This document shows positions 8,157 through 16,558 of a stretch of DNA of 64,000 nucleotides, one piece after another; position 1 is the first letter of the stretch, and each line of letters starts with the position of its first letter. A program made the position numbers and the translations under genes. The notes below the pieces were generated by a model. The model saw nothing but the letters and a program-made list of their open reading frames with translations, did no database searches and was not told the DNA's origin. The stretch comes from Desulfatibacillum sp. (GTDB lineage: Bacteria; Desulfobacterota; Desulfobacteria; Desulfobacterales; SpSt-501): positions 62,001 to 126,000 of the forward strand of contig DYEU01000012.1 in assembly GCA_020725555.1 (NCBI GenBank), written 5' to 3'.

Positions 8157-10324
8157 GCCTCGTTCTCGAACCGCAGGCGATCGGGCCGGGGGACCGCCCC
8201 GTGGCCGGCGGCAAGGCCGTCCGCCTGGCCCGGATGCTGCGGGCCGGGTTTCGCGTGCCCGGTTTCCTCTGCCTCCCCGCCGGCGCCTACCGCCGCTTCG
8301 TCGCCGCCGGCGGCCTCGCCGAGCGCATCCGGCTTGAGCTCTCCCGCAAGGACGCCGCCGCGATGCGCTGGGAGGAGCTCTGGGATTGCGCCACCCGCAT
8401 CCGCAGCCTCTTCCTGCGCCACCCATTCCCGCCGGGGATGGACGGGGCGTTGCGCGAGGCCCTGGCGCGGCGCTTCGGCGACGGCCCGGTCGCCGTCCGC
8501 TCCTCGGCGCTCGAGGAGGACGCCCCGGGGGCCTCCTTTGCCGGCCTCCACGCCTCCTTCGTCGCCGTGTCCGGGGCGGAGGCGGTGCTCGAGCGGATCC
8601 GGCTCGTCTGGGCCTCCCTCTGGTCGGATGCCGCGCTCCTCTACCGCCGGGAGCTCGGGCTGGACCCCGGCCAAAGCGCCATGGCCGTGGTCGTGCAGGA
8701 GATGGTCGCCGGCGAGGCCTCGGGGATCTGCTTCTCCCAGGACCCCGGGGTCCCCTCGCAGGCCGTGGTCGAGGCCGCCTGGGGCCTCAACCAGGCCGTG
8801 GTCGACGGCGAGGTCGAGCCCGACCGCTGGATCGTCGACCGCGAACACCGGCGCATCCTGGAACACCGCCCGCCCGCCCGCCGCGGCCGGCGCCTGATCC
8901 CCACCCCCGGCGGGGTGCGCTTCGAGGCCCTGCCCGCGGCCCTTTCCGGCCGGCCGCCGCTTTCCCCGGAGGAGGCGCTCGCGGTCGCGGACCTCGCGCG
9001 GCGCGCCGAGGAGCACTGCGGCGAACCCCAGGACATTGAGTGGACCCGGAGCGGCGGGGAGTTCGTGCTGCTCCAGTCGCGGCCGACCACGGCGCGCCGC
9101 GGCGGCGCTGGCGGCGACTCCCGCGCGTGGTACCTCGGGTTGCGCCGCAGCTTCGAGAACCTCAAGCGGCTGCGCGCCGGGATCGAGGGGCAAAGGATCC
9201 CCGAGGCGGAGCGCACCGCGGCCGCGCTTGCGGCCGTCGACCTCGCGCGGCTTGCGGATGCCGAGCTCGCCCTCGAGATCGAGCGGCGCCGCGCGATCCA
9301 CCGCCGCTGGCAGGAGATCTACACCGCCGAGTTCATCCCCTTCGCCCACGGCATGCGTCTCTTCGGCGAGGTCTACAACGAGCGGCTGAAACCCGAGGAC
9401 CCCTACGAGTTCACGGCGCTCTTGCGCCGCGGCGGGCTCTTGAGCCTGGAGAGAAACCGCGCGCTCGAGCACCTGGCCGCGCTCGTGCGGGAGCGGCCGG
9501 AGCTCGCCGCCTGCCTCGCCGCCGGCGACTGTGCGGCGGCCGCACCCGATTTCCAAAAGGAGCTCGAGTCCTTTCTCCTGCGCTTCGGCGACGTCACCTG
9601 CGAGCTGGGCGGCCGGGCGCTCTGCGCGGGGGCGCTTCGGCCGCTTCTCCATCTCCTGCACGAGATGGCCCGCCGCCCCTCCCCCGGGCCCCGCGACGCA
9701 CCCGGCCCCGACGCCGAGCGTCTCGAGGAGGCCTATCTCGCCTCCTTCCCCGAGGAGCGGCGGCAGGAGGCGGCCGAGCTGCTCGATCTCGCCCGCGCGA
9801 GCTGGCGGCTGCGCGACGACGACAACCTGCATGTGGGGCGGATCGAGGCGCGTTTGCGCGAGGCCGAGGCCGAGGGGCGGCGCCGGCTCGCGGCCGGCGC
9901 CGCGGAGGAGGCGGCCCTCCGAGGCGCGCTCGCCGCCGCGGAGGAGCCCGGGCCCGCCCCCGCCGCCGGAAACGGGGAGGGGGGCCTTAGGCCGCGCCAG
10001 CTGCGCGGCCAGCCCGCCGGCCCGGGGTTCGCCCGCGGGCCGGCCCGGGTGATCCGCGCCGCCGGCGATCTGGAGCGCTTCCGCGCGGGCGAGGTGCTCG
10101 TCTGCGACGCGATCGACCCGCGCATGACCCACGTCGTCCCGCTCGCCGCGGCGATCGTCGAGCGGCGCGGCGGCATGCTGATCCACGGGGCGATCATCGC
10201 CCGCGAGTACGGGATCCCCTGCGTGACCGGCGTCCCCGAGGCGGTGCGCCTCATCCGCACCGGTGACCTCCTCGCCGTCGACGGCTACCTCGGGATCGTC
10301 ACCGTGGGGGAAGGGGAGCTCTAG
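8153..10324 (+). CDS. PEP-synthase-like phosphotransferase (PEP/pyruvate-binding plus mobile His domain)
   Basis: A 723-residue protein with an N-terminal PEP/pyruvate-binding ATP-grasp domain (residues 1 to about 310; VAVRSSALEEDAPGASFAGL near 115 is the diagnostic motif and ends with QDIEWTRSGGEFVLLQSRP) and a C-terminal phosphohistidine swivelling domain (GGMLIHGAIIAREYGIPCV, about 670-690), with a long helical region between. The C-terminal PEP-binding TIM barrel of true PEP synthase is absent. That architecture is shared with rifampin phosphotransferases and with dikinases of unknown substrate. Start overlaps the PPOX stop. Its stop codon overlaps, within CTAG, the stop of a convergent PPOX gene. 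The substrate is not known. Confidence 0.85.
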   Translation: MSLVLEPQAIGPGDRPVAGGKAVRLARMLRAGFRVPGFLCLPAGAYRRFVAAGGLAERIRLELSRKDAAAMRWEELWDCATRIRSLFLRHPFPPGMDGALREALARRFGDGPVAVRSSALEEDAPGASFAGLHASFVAVSGAEAVLERIRLVWASLWSDAALLYRRELGLDPGQSAMAVVVQEMVAGEASGICFSQDPGVPSQAVVEAAWGLNQAVVDGEVEPDRWIVDREHRRILEHRPPARRGRRLIPTPGGVRFEALPAALSGRPPLSPEEALAVADLARRAEEHCGEPQDIEWTRSGGEFVLLQSRPTTARRGGAGGDSRAWYLGLRRSFENLKRLRAGIEGQRIPEAERTAAALAAVDLARLADAELALEIERRRAIHRRWQEIYTAEFIPFAHGMRLFGEVYNERLKPEDPYEFTALLRRGGLLSLERNRALEHLAALVRERPELAACLAAGDCAAAAPDFQKELESFLLRFGDVTCELGGRALCAGALRPLLHLLHEMARRPSPGPRDAPGPDAERLEEAYLASFPEERRQEAAELLDLARASWRLRDDDNLHVGRIEARLREAEAEGRRRLAAGAAEEAALRGALAAAEEPGPAPAAGNGEGGLRPRQLRGQPAGPGFARGPARVIRAAGDLERFRAGEVLVCDAIDPRMTHVVPLAAAIVERRGGMLIHGAIIAREYGIPCVTGVPEAVRLIRTGDLLAVDGYLGIVTVGEGEL

Positions 10325-10764
10325 CGCCCGGCCGGGGGCTCGAGCGCGGCGTAGTGCGCCTCGTGCACCCCCCGGAGCAGGAGAAGGGAGCGGGGCCGGA
10401 CGCACAGGACCGCCGTCTCGGGGCGCGCCAGCAAGGGGGCCAGATGCGGGTGGGCCGCGGAAAGCAGCCGGCAGGCCGCGGCGCGGCGCCCCGGCTCCTC
10501 GATCACGCGGCACTCCCCCTCGATCGTGAGCGCCTGCGCCTCTTCGCGGGGGCGGGTCTCGCGGGTGTCGATCAGCAGGCTCACGGCGGGGTTGGCCAGG
10601 AGGTTGCGGTACTTGCGCGTCGCCCGCAGGGTCGCCAGATAGAGCTCGGTCCCTTCCGCGTTCGGCGCGTAGGCCATGAGCGAGCAGTAGGGGCGATTGC
10701 CGTCGCTGGTGGCGAGCACGCAGAGGTCCCGTTCCCGGATCAGCCGCATCATCTCCGCGAGCAT
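10321..10764 (-). CDS. Third PPOX-class protein, convergent with the PEP-synthase-like gene
   Basis: 147 residues. Motifs RERDLCVLATSDGNRPYCSL and LATLRATRKYRNLL fit the flavin-split-barrel family and match the copy at 7674 in the second region. The C-terminus (CVRPRSLLLLRGVHEAHY) is a typical last strand. It reads toward the phosphotransferase gene and the two stop codons share the palindrome CTAG at 10321-10324. It may use the divergent region upstream of 10905. Confidence 0.83.
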   Translation of the reverse strand: MLAEMMRLIRERDLCVLATSDGNRPYCSLMAYAPNAEGTELYLATLRATRKYRNLLANPAVSLLIDTRETRPREEAQALTIEGECRVIEEPGRRAAACRLLSAAHPHLAPLLARPETAVLCVRPRSLLLLRGVHEAHYAALEPPAGR

Positions 10765-10904
10765 CCCGTCCTCCGTTTCGGGTTTTCCCCCCGCGGGGGG
10801 GCCGCGGGCCGCTTCGCCCGTGTTTTTTCGGCGGCGGATATGATATCAGAAGGCAGCGGTCGGCGAAACCGCAAGCCCCAGTCCGAATCCCGGAGGAACC
10901 CGCC

Positions 10905-11855
10905 ATGGACGAGCGCATTCGCATCGGGATCAGCGCCTGCCTTCTCGGCCAGCCGGTCCGCTACGACGGCAGCCACAAGCACGACCGTTACATCACCGAC
11001 ACCCTGGGCGAGTACTTCGAGTTCGTCCCCGTCTGCCCCGAGGTGGAGGCGGGGTTTCCCATCCCGCGCGAGAGCCTGCGCCTGGTCGGGGACCCCGAGA
11101 ACCCGCGCATCGTGACCACCCGCAGCGGGGTCGACCACACGGCGCGCATGACGGCCTGGGCCGAGCGCCGCGTGCGCGAGCTCGAGGCCGAAAACCTCTG
11201 CGGCTTCATCTTCAAGAAAGACTCGCCGAGCAGCGGGCTGCTGCGCGTCAAGGTCTACAACGAGAAGGGGATGGCCGAAAAGAAGGGGGTCGGGATCTTC
11301 GCCCGGGCCTTCACGCGCCACTTCCCGCTCCTGCCCGTCGAGGAGGAGGGCCGCCTGAACGACCCCAAGCTGCGCGAGATGTTCATCGAGCAGATCTTCA
11401 CCCTGAAGCGCTGGCGCGAAACCCTCGCCCTGCCGCGGCGCCTGGCGAACCTCGTCGATTTCCACACCCGGCACAAGCTCCTCATCCTCGCCCACAGCCC
11501 GGCCGTCGCCCGCGCCATGGGCAAGCTCGTCGCCGAGGCAAAGCGCCTGCCCGCCGCCGAGCTCTACCGCGACTACGAAAGGCTCCTGATGGAGGCGCTG
11601 CGCACGCGGACGACGGTGCGCAAGAACCTGAACGTCCTGCAGCACATCCTCGGCTACTTCAAGCGCCAGCTCACGGCCGACGAGAAACAGGAGCTGCTCG
11701 AGGTCTTCGACCGCTACCGCCGGGAGTACCTCCCGCTGATCGTCCCGGTGACGCTGCTCAACCACTACGTGCGCAAGTACGACCAGCCCTACCTGCGCGA
11801 CCAGGTCTACCTCAACCCGCACCCGATCGCCCTCAAGCTGCGCAACCACGCCTGA
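10905..11855 (+). CDS. DUF523-DUF1722 protein (YbgA-like fusion)
   Basis: Residues 1-150 are DUF523 (GISACLLGQPVRYDGSHK, VCPEVEAGFPIPRE, FKKDSPSSG), a domain with conserved cysteines and a proposed thiosulfate/2-thiouracil-related chemistry in some members. Residues 165-316 are DUF1722 (E. coli YbgA; DFHTRHKLLILAHSP, then TTVRKNLNVLQHILGYFK). The two-domain fusion is common. In E. coli ybgA lies next to the photolyase gene phr, and here two photolyases follow about 5 kb downstream. A good ribosome-binding site (GGAGGAACCCGCC) precedes the ATG. Biochemical function is not established. Confidence 0.9.
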   Translation: MDERIRIGISACLLGQPVRYDGSHKHDRYITDTLGEYFEFVPVCPEVEAGFPIPRESLRLVGDPENPRIVTTRSGVDHTARMTAWAERRVRELEAENLCGFIFKKDSPSSGLLRVKVYNEKGMAEKKGVGIFARAFTRHFPLLPVEEEGRLNDPKLREMFIEQIFTLKRWRETLALPRRLANLVDFHTRHKLLILAHSPAVARAMGKLVAEAKRLPAAELYRDYERLLMEALRTRTTVRKNLNVLQHILGYFKRQLTADEKQELLEVFDRYRREYLPLIVPVTLLNHYVRKYDQPYLRDQVYLNPHPIALKLRNHA

Positions 11856-11874
11856 CGGCAGGAGCCCCGCTCCC

Positions 11875-12963
11875 ATGGAAGACCTCTTCCTCGGACCCCA
11901 GCGCTACGTCCAGAAGCCCGGCGCCCTTGCCGAGGCGGCCGCGGCGATCCGCGCCTTCGGCCGCCGGCCCCTCGTCCTGGCCGACGAGACCGTGGAGGCG
12001 ATCGTCGCCCCCGTCCTCGCCCCCGCCTGCCCCGCCCAGGGACTCGCTCCCGTATTCCTGCGCTTCGGGGTGGAGTGCAGCCCGGCCGAGATCGAGCGCG
12101 TGGCCGCGGCCGCCCGGGCCGAAGGGGCCGACGTGATCGTGGGGACCGGGGGCGGAAAAGCGCTCGACACGGCACGCGCCGTGGCCGGCCGCCTCGGGCT
12201 GCCGCTCGTCGCCCTGCCGACGAGCGCCGCCACCTGCGCGGCGACCTCCACCCTCTCGGTCCTCTACGAGGGCGGAATCCGCACCGGCCTGATCGACGGC
12301 AAGGCGGCCGCGCTCGTGCTCGTCGACTCCGCCGTCGTCGCCGCGGCCCCGCCGCGCCTGATCGCGGCCGGCATCGCCGACACGCTCGCCAAGTGGTCCG
12401 AGGGCAAGCCCACTTACGAGCGCGAGACCGACCCCTCCCCCGCGCTGCAGGCGGCGATGGACCTCGCGACGCGCGCGCGCGCGATTCTCCTGCGCGAGGG
12501 CCGCCGCGCCTTCGCGGACGTGCGGCGCGGGGCGCTCACGGCCGCGGTCGAGGACGTGATCGCCTGCAACCTGCTTCTCGCCGGCCTGATCGGCGGCGTG
12601 GGCGGCCGGACCTTCCGCGTCGCCCTCGCCCACGGGCTCCTCTACGGCATGACGGTGATGCCCGAGATCCGGCGGCACCTTCACGGCGAGGTCGTGGGCT
12701 GGGGGCTTCTCGTCCAGGCCTGCCTCGAGGGCGACCGGGAGGAGTTCGGGCGGCTCCGGGACCTGTTCGCCGGGCTCGGCCTTCCGACCACGATGGCCGC
12801 GCTGGGGATCCGCGACACCGAGGACCCGCGCTTCCGCGAGGGCCTGCGGCGCACCTGCGAACCCGGCGGCGCGGCCCACAACCTCACGGTCCCGGTCGAC
12901 GAGCCGCGGCTCCTGGCGGCCATCCTCGAGGCCGAGGCCCGGGGAAGGGAAGGGGCGCCGTGA
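11875..12963 (+). CDS. Iron-containing (glycerol-dehydrogenase-type) dehydrogenase
   Basis: 362 residues, GldA-like. GTGGGKALDTARAVA (about 85-100) is the NAD-binding region and LPTSAATCAATSTLS follows. A metal-binding Asp in AAGIADTLAKWSEG and the histidines in ALAHGLLYGM and HLHGEVVGWG match the Asp-His-His set of the GldA branch. Such enzymes oxidise glycerol or related polyols, and some make sn-glycerol 1-phosphate-like products. The stop overlaps the GTG of the next gene. Substrate not predictable. Confidence 0.88.
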   Translation: MEDLFLGPQRYVQKPGALAEAAAAIRAFGRRPLVLADETVEAIVAPVLAPACPAQGLAPVFLRFGVECSPAEIERVAAAARAEGADVIVGTGGGKALDTARAVAGRLGLPLVALPTSAATCAATSTLSVLYEGGIRTGLIDGKAAALVLVDSAVVAAAPPRLIAAGIADTLAKWSEGKPTYERETDPSPALQAAMDLATRARAILLREGRRAFADVRRGALTAAVEDVIACNLLLAGLIGGVGGRTFRVALAHGLLYGMTVMPEIRRHLHGEVVGWGLLVQACLEGDREEFGRLRDLFAGLGLPTTMAALGIRDTEDPRFREGLRRTCEPGGAAHNLTVPVDEPRLLAAILEAEARGREGAP

Positions 12964-14501
12964 ACCGCCCCGTGCTCGTGACCGGGGCGACCGGCTACGT
13001 CGGCGGCCGCCTCGTCGCCGCGCTGCTCTCCCGCGGCCTTCGCGTGCGCGCGCTTGTGCGCTCGCCGGAAAAGCTCGCCCTGCGCCCCTGGCACGGCCAC
13101 CCGGGGCTCGAGCCCGTGCGGGCCGATCTCCTCGAGCGCGAATCGCTGCCCGCCGCGCTCGCCGGCTGCGAGGTCGTCTTCTACCTCGTCCACTCGATGA
13201 TCGCGCAGGGGAGGCGCTTCGCCGAGGCCGACCGCGAGGCCGCGCGCAACCTCGCCGCGGCCGCGGCGCAGGCGGGGGTGCGGCGGATCCTCTATCTCGG
13301 CGGGCTCGCCGCGGAGACGGGCGGCCCCTTGAGTCACCACCTCGCCTCGCGCCTCGAGGTCGCGCGCATCCTCGCCGCCGGCAGCGTCCCCGTGACCGAG
13401 CTCCGCGCGCCGATGATCCTCGGCTCGGGCTCGGCTTCCTTCGAGATCCTGCGCTACCTCGTCGAGCGGCTGCCGGTGATGACGACCCCGCGTTGGGTTC
13501 GCTCGCAGAACCAGCCGATCGCCGTCTCCAACGTGATCGGCTACCTCGTCGGGTGCCTCGAGCGCCCGGAGACGGCGGGGGCCTCCTTCGACATCGGCGG
13601 TCCCGACCGGATCACCTACGAGGAGCTCTTCCGCATCTACGCCGAGGAGGCGGGCCTGCGGCGGCGGCTCATCCTGCCGCTCCCGGTGCTTTCCCCCCGG
13701 CTGTCGGCCCTCTGGATCCACCTTATCACCCCCGTCCCGCGGGCGATCGCGCTGCCGCTCGCCGAGGGGTTGACGAGCGACGCCGTCTGCCGCGACGAGC
13801 GCATCCGCGGGATCATCCCCCAGCGGCTGCTCTCCTGCCGCGAGGCGATCCGGCGCGCCCTGGAGCGGCTTTCCCAGGAACTCTGGAACTCCTGCTGGGG
13901 GCCGGACGGGGGGCTGTTGCCCTTCGAGTGGCCCTACTGCGGGGACCCCGCCTACGCCGGCGGGACGCGCATGCAGATCGCCTACCGCCTCCGCGTCGCG
14001 GCCCGGGCCGAAGAGCTCTGGCGGGTCATCTCCCGCCTGGGCGGCCGAAACGGCTACTTCGCCGCCGGCCCCCTGTGGCGGCTGCGCGGCGCGATCGACC
14101 GGGGGCTCGGGGGGCCGGGGCTCGCGGCCGACCCGCCCGCGGGGGGGCTCGCCGCGGGGCGGCGCTTCGATTTCTGGCGCGTCCTCGTCTGCGACCCGCC
14201 GCATCGGCTCTGCCTGCTCTCCGAGATGAAGGCCCCGGGCGAGGCCCTCTTCGAGCTCGAGGTCGAAGAACGCGGCGGCGAAGCGGAGCTCCGCCTCGTC
14301 TCGCGCTTCCTGCCGCGCGGCCTGGCCGGGCTCCTCTACGGGAGCGTGCTCGAGCCCGCCCACCGCGCCCTCTTCCGGGCCATGCTCCGGGGGATCGCCG
14401 CCGCGGCCGGCCGTCCGGCGGGGAACCCCGAGCGCTTCTCCCCCGCCCCCAAGCCCGTTTGCTTTCTTCCCGCAGGCCCCCCGTCGCCTGCCGGCCCTTG
14501 A
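12960..14501 (+). CDS. Atypical SDR/NAD(P)-binding protein with C-terminal DUF2867
   Basis: 513 residues from GTG at 12960. The N-terminal 300 residues are an extended SDR without a clear Tyr-Lys pair: VLVTGATGYVGGRLVAALL (about 5-23) binds the dinucleotide, and FYLVHSM and YLGGLAAETG follow. A hydrophobic stretch (LILPLPVLSPRLSALWIHLI) lies near 235-255. The last 170 residues are DUF2867, a START-like fold often fused to this SDR group (RFDFWRVLVCDPPHRLCLL). These proteins frequently neighbour photolyase genes. The stop codon at 14499-14501 lies inside the -35 box of the next gene. Confidence 0.85.
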   Translation: MNRPVLVTGATGYVGGRLVAALLSRGLRVRALVRSPEKLALRPWHGHPGLEPVRADLLERESLPAALAGCEVVFYLVHSMIAQGRRFAEADREAARNLAAAAAQAGVRRILYLGGLAAETGGPLSHHLASRLEVARILAAGSVPVTELRAPMILGSGSASFEILRYLVERLPVMTTPRWVRSQNQPIAVSNVIGYLVGCLERPETAGASFDIGGPDRITYEELFRIYAEEAGLRRRLILPLPVLSPRLSALWIHLITPVPRAIALPLAEGLTSDAVCRDERIRGIIPQRLLSCREAIRRALERLSQELWNSCWGPDGGLLPFEWPYCGDPAYAGGTRMQIAYRLRVAARAEELWRVISRLGGRNGYFAAGPLWRLRGAIDRGLGGPGLAADPPAGGLAAGRRFDFWRVLVCDPPHRLCLLSEMKAPGEALFELEVEERGGEAELRLVSRFLPRGLAGLLYGSVLEPAHRALFRAMLRGIAAAAGRPAGNPERFSPAPKPVCFLPAGPPSPAGP

Positions 14502-14525
14502 CACGGGGGGCTTCGGCCTTAGTGT
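14498..14525 (+). promoter_or_regulatory. Candidate sigma-70 promoter of the coiled-coil gene
   Basis: A perfect TTGACA at 14498-14503, a 16-base spacer and TAGTGT at 14520-14525. The -35 box overlaps the stop codon of the upstream gene. The coiled-coil gene starts 66 bases further on. Confidence 0.6.
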
Positions 14526-14590
14526 TGGCATCATCGTCTGTGGGCCCTCACCCAGACAACCCACCGGACAGCCAAAAAGGAGGTCTTCCG

Positions 14591-14902
14591 ATGAATGTGA
14601 TCGATTATTGCAAGGGAATGGAGATGGAGTTGACCGCGTGGAAGGCGAAGATGTACGACCTCACCCGCAAGGTGGAGAGCCTCGGCAGCAAGGAGCGCGA
14701 GAAGGTCCTGCAGAACATCCAGGACCTGAACATCCTGCTCACGGACATGCAGGAGCGCATCGAGCAGCTGCGCAACGAGTGCCCCACGGAGTGGTCGCCC
14801 CAGAAGAAGGAAATCGACCGGGGGACCGTCGACATGCGCAGCAAGTACGAGGAGACCCTGAACCACATCGGCAAGTACGCCCCGGTTTCCATCCCCGGCT
14901 GA
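14591..14902 (+). CDS. Small coiled-coil protein of unknown function
   Basis: 103 residues, mostly helical with heptad-like spacing over about residues 14-65 (KVESLGSKEREKVLQNIQDL then LLTDMQERIEQL), and a polar tail with PTEWSPQKKEI and the end KYAPVSIPG. It has an AAAAAGGAGG ribosome-binding site, its own perfect -35 promoter and a strong Rho-independent terminator, so it is a monocistronic, probably abundant protein. It is markedly less Arg/Ala-rich and more Lys/Glu/Asn-rich than its neighbours, as expected for a highly expressed soluble protein. I do not recognise a characterised family. Confidence 0.85.
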   Translation: MNVIDYCKGMEMELTAWKAKMYDLTRKVESLGSKEREKVLQNIQDLNILLTDMQERIEQLRNECPTEWSPQKKEIDRGTVDMRSKYEETLNHIGKYAPVSIPG

Positions 14903-14932
14903 TCCGATCCTGCACGAGAGACGCTCTTTCCC

Positions 14933-14962
14933 GGCAACGCCCGCAAGGGCGTTGCCTTTTTT
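14933..14962 (+). terminator. Rho-independent terminator after the coiled-coil gene
   Basis: Arms GGCAACGCC (14933-14941) and GGCGTTGCC (14948-14956) pair perfectly around a 6-base loop and are followed by six T. The hairpin starts 31 bases after the stop codon. It is the clearest terminator in the window. Confidence 0.93.
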
Positions 14963-15024
14963 GCGCCCGTCTGCCACAATCCCGCCGCCTGAAGCCGCCC
15001 TTGCGAACCGACAGGAGGCCCTTC

Positions 15025-16533
15025 ATGCGGAGACTGCTGCTTGCGGTGCTGCTTGCGGCGGGGATGCTCCCCGGCCGCCCCGCCCCGGCCGCGGCGCCGG
15101 TCAGCCCGGCGACCGAAACCTGCCTCGAGTGCCACCGCCAGATCCATCCCGGGATCGTGGCCGAGTGGGAAAAAAGCCGCCACGCGCGGGTCACCCCGGC
15201 CGAGGCGCTCGGCCGCAAAGGCCCGGCCCGCCGCCTCTCGGCGGACACGGTTCCCGAGGGGCTCTCCGGGGTGGCCGTCGGCTGCGCCGAGTGCCACGGG
15301 ATGCGGCCCGGCGACCATGCCGACACCTTCGAGCACAACGGCTTCGAGATTCACCTGGTCGTCAGCCCGGGCGACTGCCGCACCTGCCATCCCGAGGAGG
15401 CCGGCCAGTACGCCGAAAACCTCATGTCCCGCGCCTACGGCAACCTCGCCGGAAACCCCGTCTTCGGCGACCTCGAGCGCACGATCCTCGGGCGCATCCG
15501 GCCCGGCAAGGGCCCCCCCCGGATCGAGCCCGCCGCCGCGCCGACCCGGGCCGAGGGCTGCTACTCCTGCCACGGGACGAGGCTCAAGGTCGCCGGCACG
15601 GACGTCCGCACCACCGACCTGGCGGGCGAGCTCGCGTTCCCGGTCATCGAGGGCTGGCCGAACCAGGGGGTGGGCCGGGTCAACCTGGACGGGAGCCTCG
15701 GCTCCTGCGCGGCCTGCCACACGCGGCACCTCTTCTCGGTGAAGACGGCCCGCAAGCCTTACACCTGCAAGCAATGCCACATCGGCCCCGATGTCCCCGC
15801 CTTCAAGGTCTACGAGGCGAGCAAGCACGGGAACCTCTTCTCCTCGCACGCCGCGGAGTGGGACTTCGAGCGCGTGCCCTGGGCCGTGGGCCGCGATTTC
15901 ACCGCCCCCACCTGCGCCGCCTGCCACGTGAGCGCGCTCGTCACCCCCGAGGGCGAGACCGTGGCGAAGCGGACGCACCGCATGAACGACCGGCTCCCCT
16001 GGCGGATCTTCGGCCTGATCTACGCCCACCCCCACCCCGTCTCCGCCGACACGACCGTCATCCGCAACGCCGACGGGCAGCCGCTGCCGACCGACCTGTC
16101 GGGGAAGCCGGCCGCGGGCTTCCTGATCGGCCCGGAGGAGATGGCCAAACGCCGCGACACCCTGCAGGCCGTCTGCCTCGCCTGCCACGGGAGCTCCTGG
16201 GTGCGGGGCTTCTGGGCGCGCTTCGAGCACACGATCGCCGAGACCAACGCGAAGACCCTCGATGCGACGCGCATCCTGACCGAGATCTGGAAGGCCGGGC
16301 TCGCCGCGGGCCCCGCCTCCGGGGGAAGCCCCTTCGACGAAGCCATCGAGCGCCGCTGGGCCGATGTCTGGCTCATTTACGCGAACACGATCCGCTTCGC
16401 CTCGGCCATGGCGGGCGGCGGCGACTACGGCGTTTTCGCCGACGGCCGCCACCGGTTGAACCAGTCGATCGCCGGCCTCGAGGAGTGGCGAGGCGAGCGC
16501 GAAAAGCCCCCGGCCGCCGGCCGGAAGCCCTGA
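15025..16533 (+). CDS. Octaheme c-type cytochrome, hydroxylamine-oxidoreductase-like
   Basis: 502 residues with a signal peptide (MRRLLLAVLLAAGMLPG) and exactly eight CXXCH heme sites at about Cys33, 87, 118, 179, 228, 248, 297 and 384. The region SKHGNLFSSHAAEWDFERVPW and the following DFTAPTCAACHVSALV then THRMNDRLPWRIF resemble the HAO family rather than NrfA or tetrathionate reductases. It has no CXXCK site, so it is not an octaheme nitrite reductase. The C-terminal segment GGGDYGVFADGRHRLNQS (Tyr468) lies where HAO has the tyrosine that cross-links to the P460 heme. Periplasmic; a role in hydroxylamine/nitrite or other small-molecule redox chemistry is inferred. No dedicated quinone-linking subunit adjoins it. 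Confidence 0.85.
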   Translation: MRRLLLAVLLAAGMLPGRPAPAAAPVSPATETCLECHRQIHPGIVAEWEKSRHARVTPAEALGRKGPARRLSADTVPEGLSGVAVGCAECHGMRPGDHADTFEHNGFEIHLVVSPGDCRTCHPEEAGQYAENLMSRAYGNLAGNPVFGDLERTILGRIRPGKGPPRIEPAAAPTRAEGCYSCHGTRLKVAGTDVRTTDLAGELAFPVIEGWPNQGVGRVNLDGSLGSCAACHTRHLFSVKTARKPYTCKQCHIGPDVPAFKVYEASKHGNLFSSHAAEWDFERVPWAVGRDFTAPTCAACHVSALVTPEGETVAKRTHRMNDRLPWRIFGLIYAHPHPVSADTTVIRNADGQPLPTDLSGKPAAGFLIGPEEMAKRRDTLQAVCLACHGSSWVRGFWARFEHTIAETNAKTLDATRILTEIWKAGLAAGPASGGSPFDEAIERRWADVWLIYANTIRFASAMAGGGDYGVFADGRHRLNQSIAGLEEWRGEREKPPAAGRKP

Positions 16534-16558
16534 AGCCGGGGCGCGGCCCGATCCCCCC

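Noticed and set aside
10837-10847. Palindrome GATAT-G-ATATC before the DUF523 gene
   Set aside because: Perfect but only 5-base arms; it contains a TATGAT that may be a -10, yet no -35 lies at the right distance, so I did not list a promoter or operator.
8102-10924. A 940-codon minus-strand open frame across the phosphotransferase
   Set aside because: Antisense shadow with no family features; the plus strand carries motifs of the PEP/pyruvate-binding domain.
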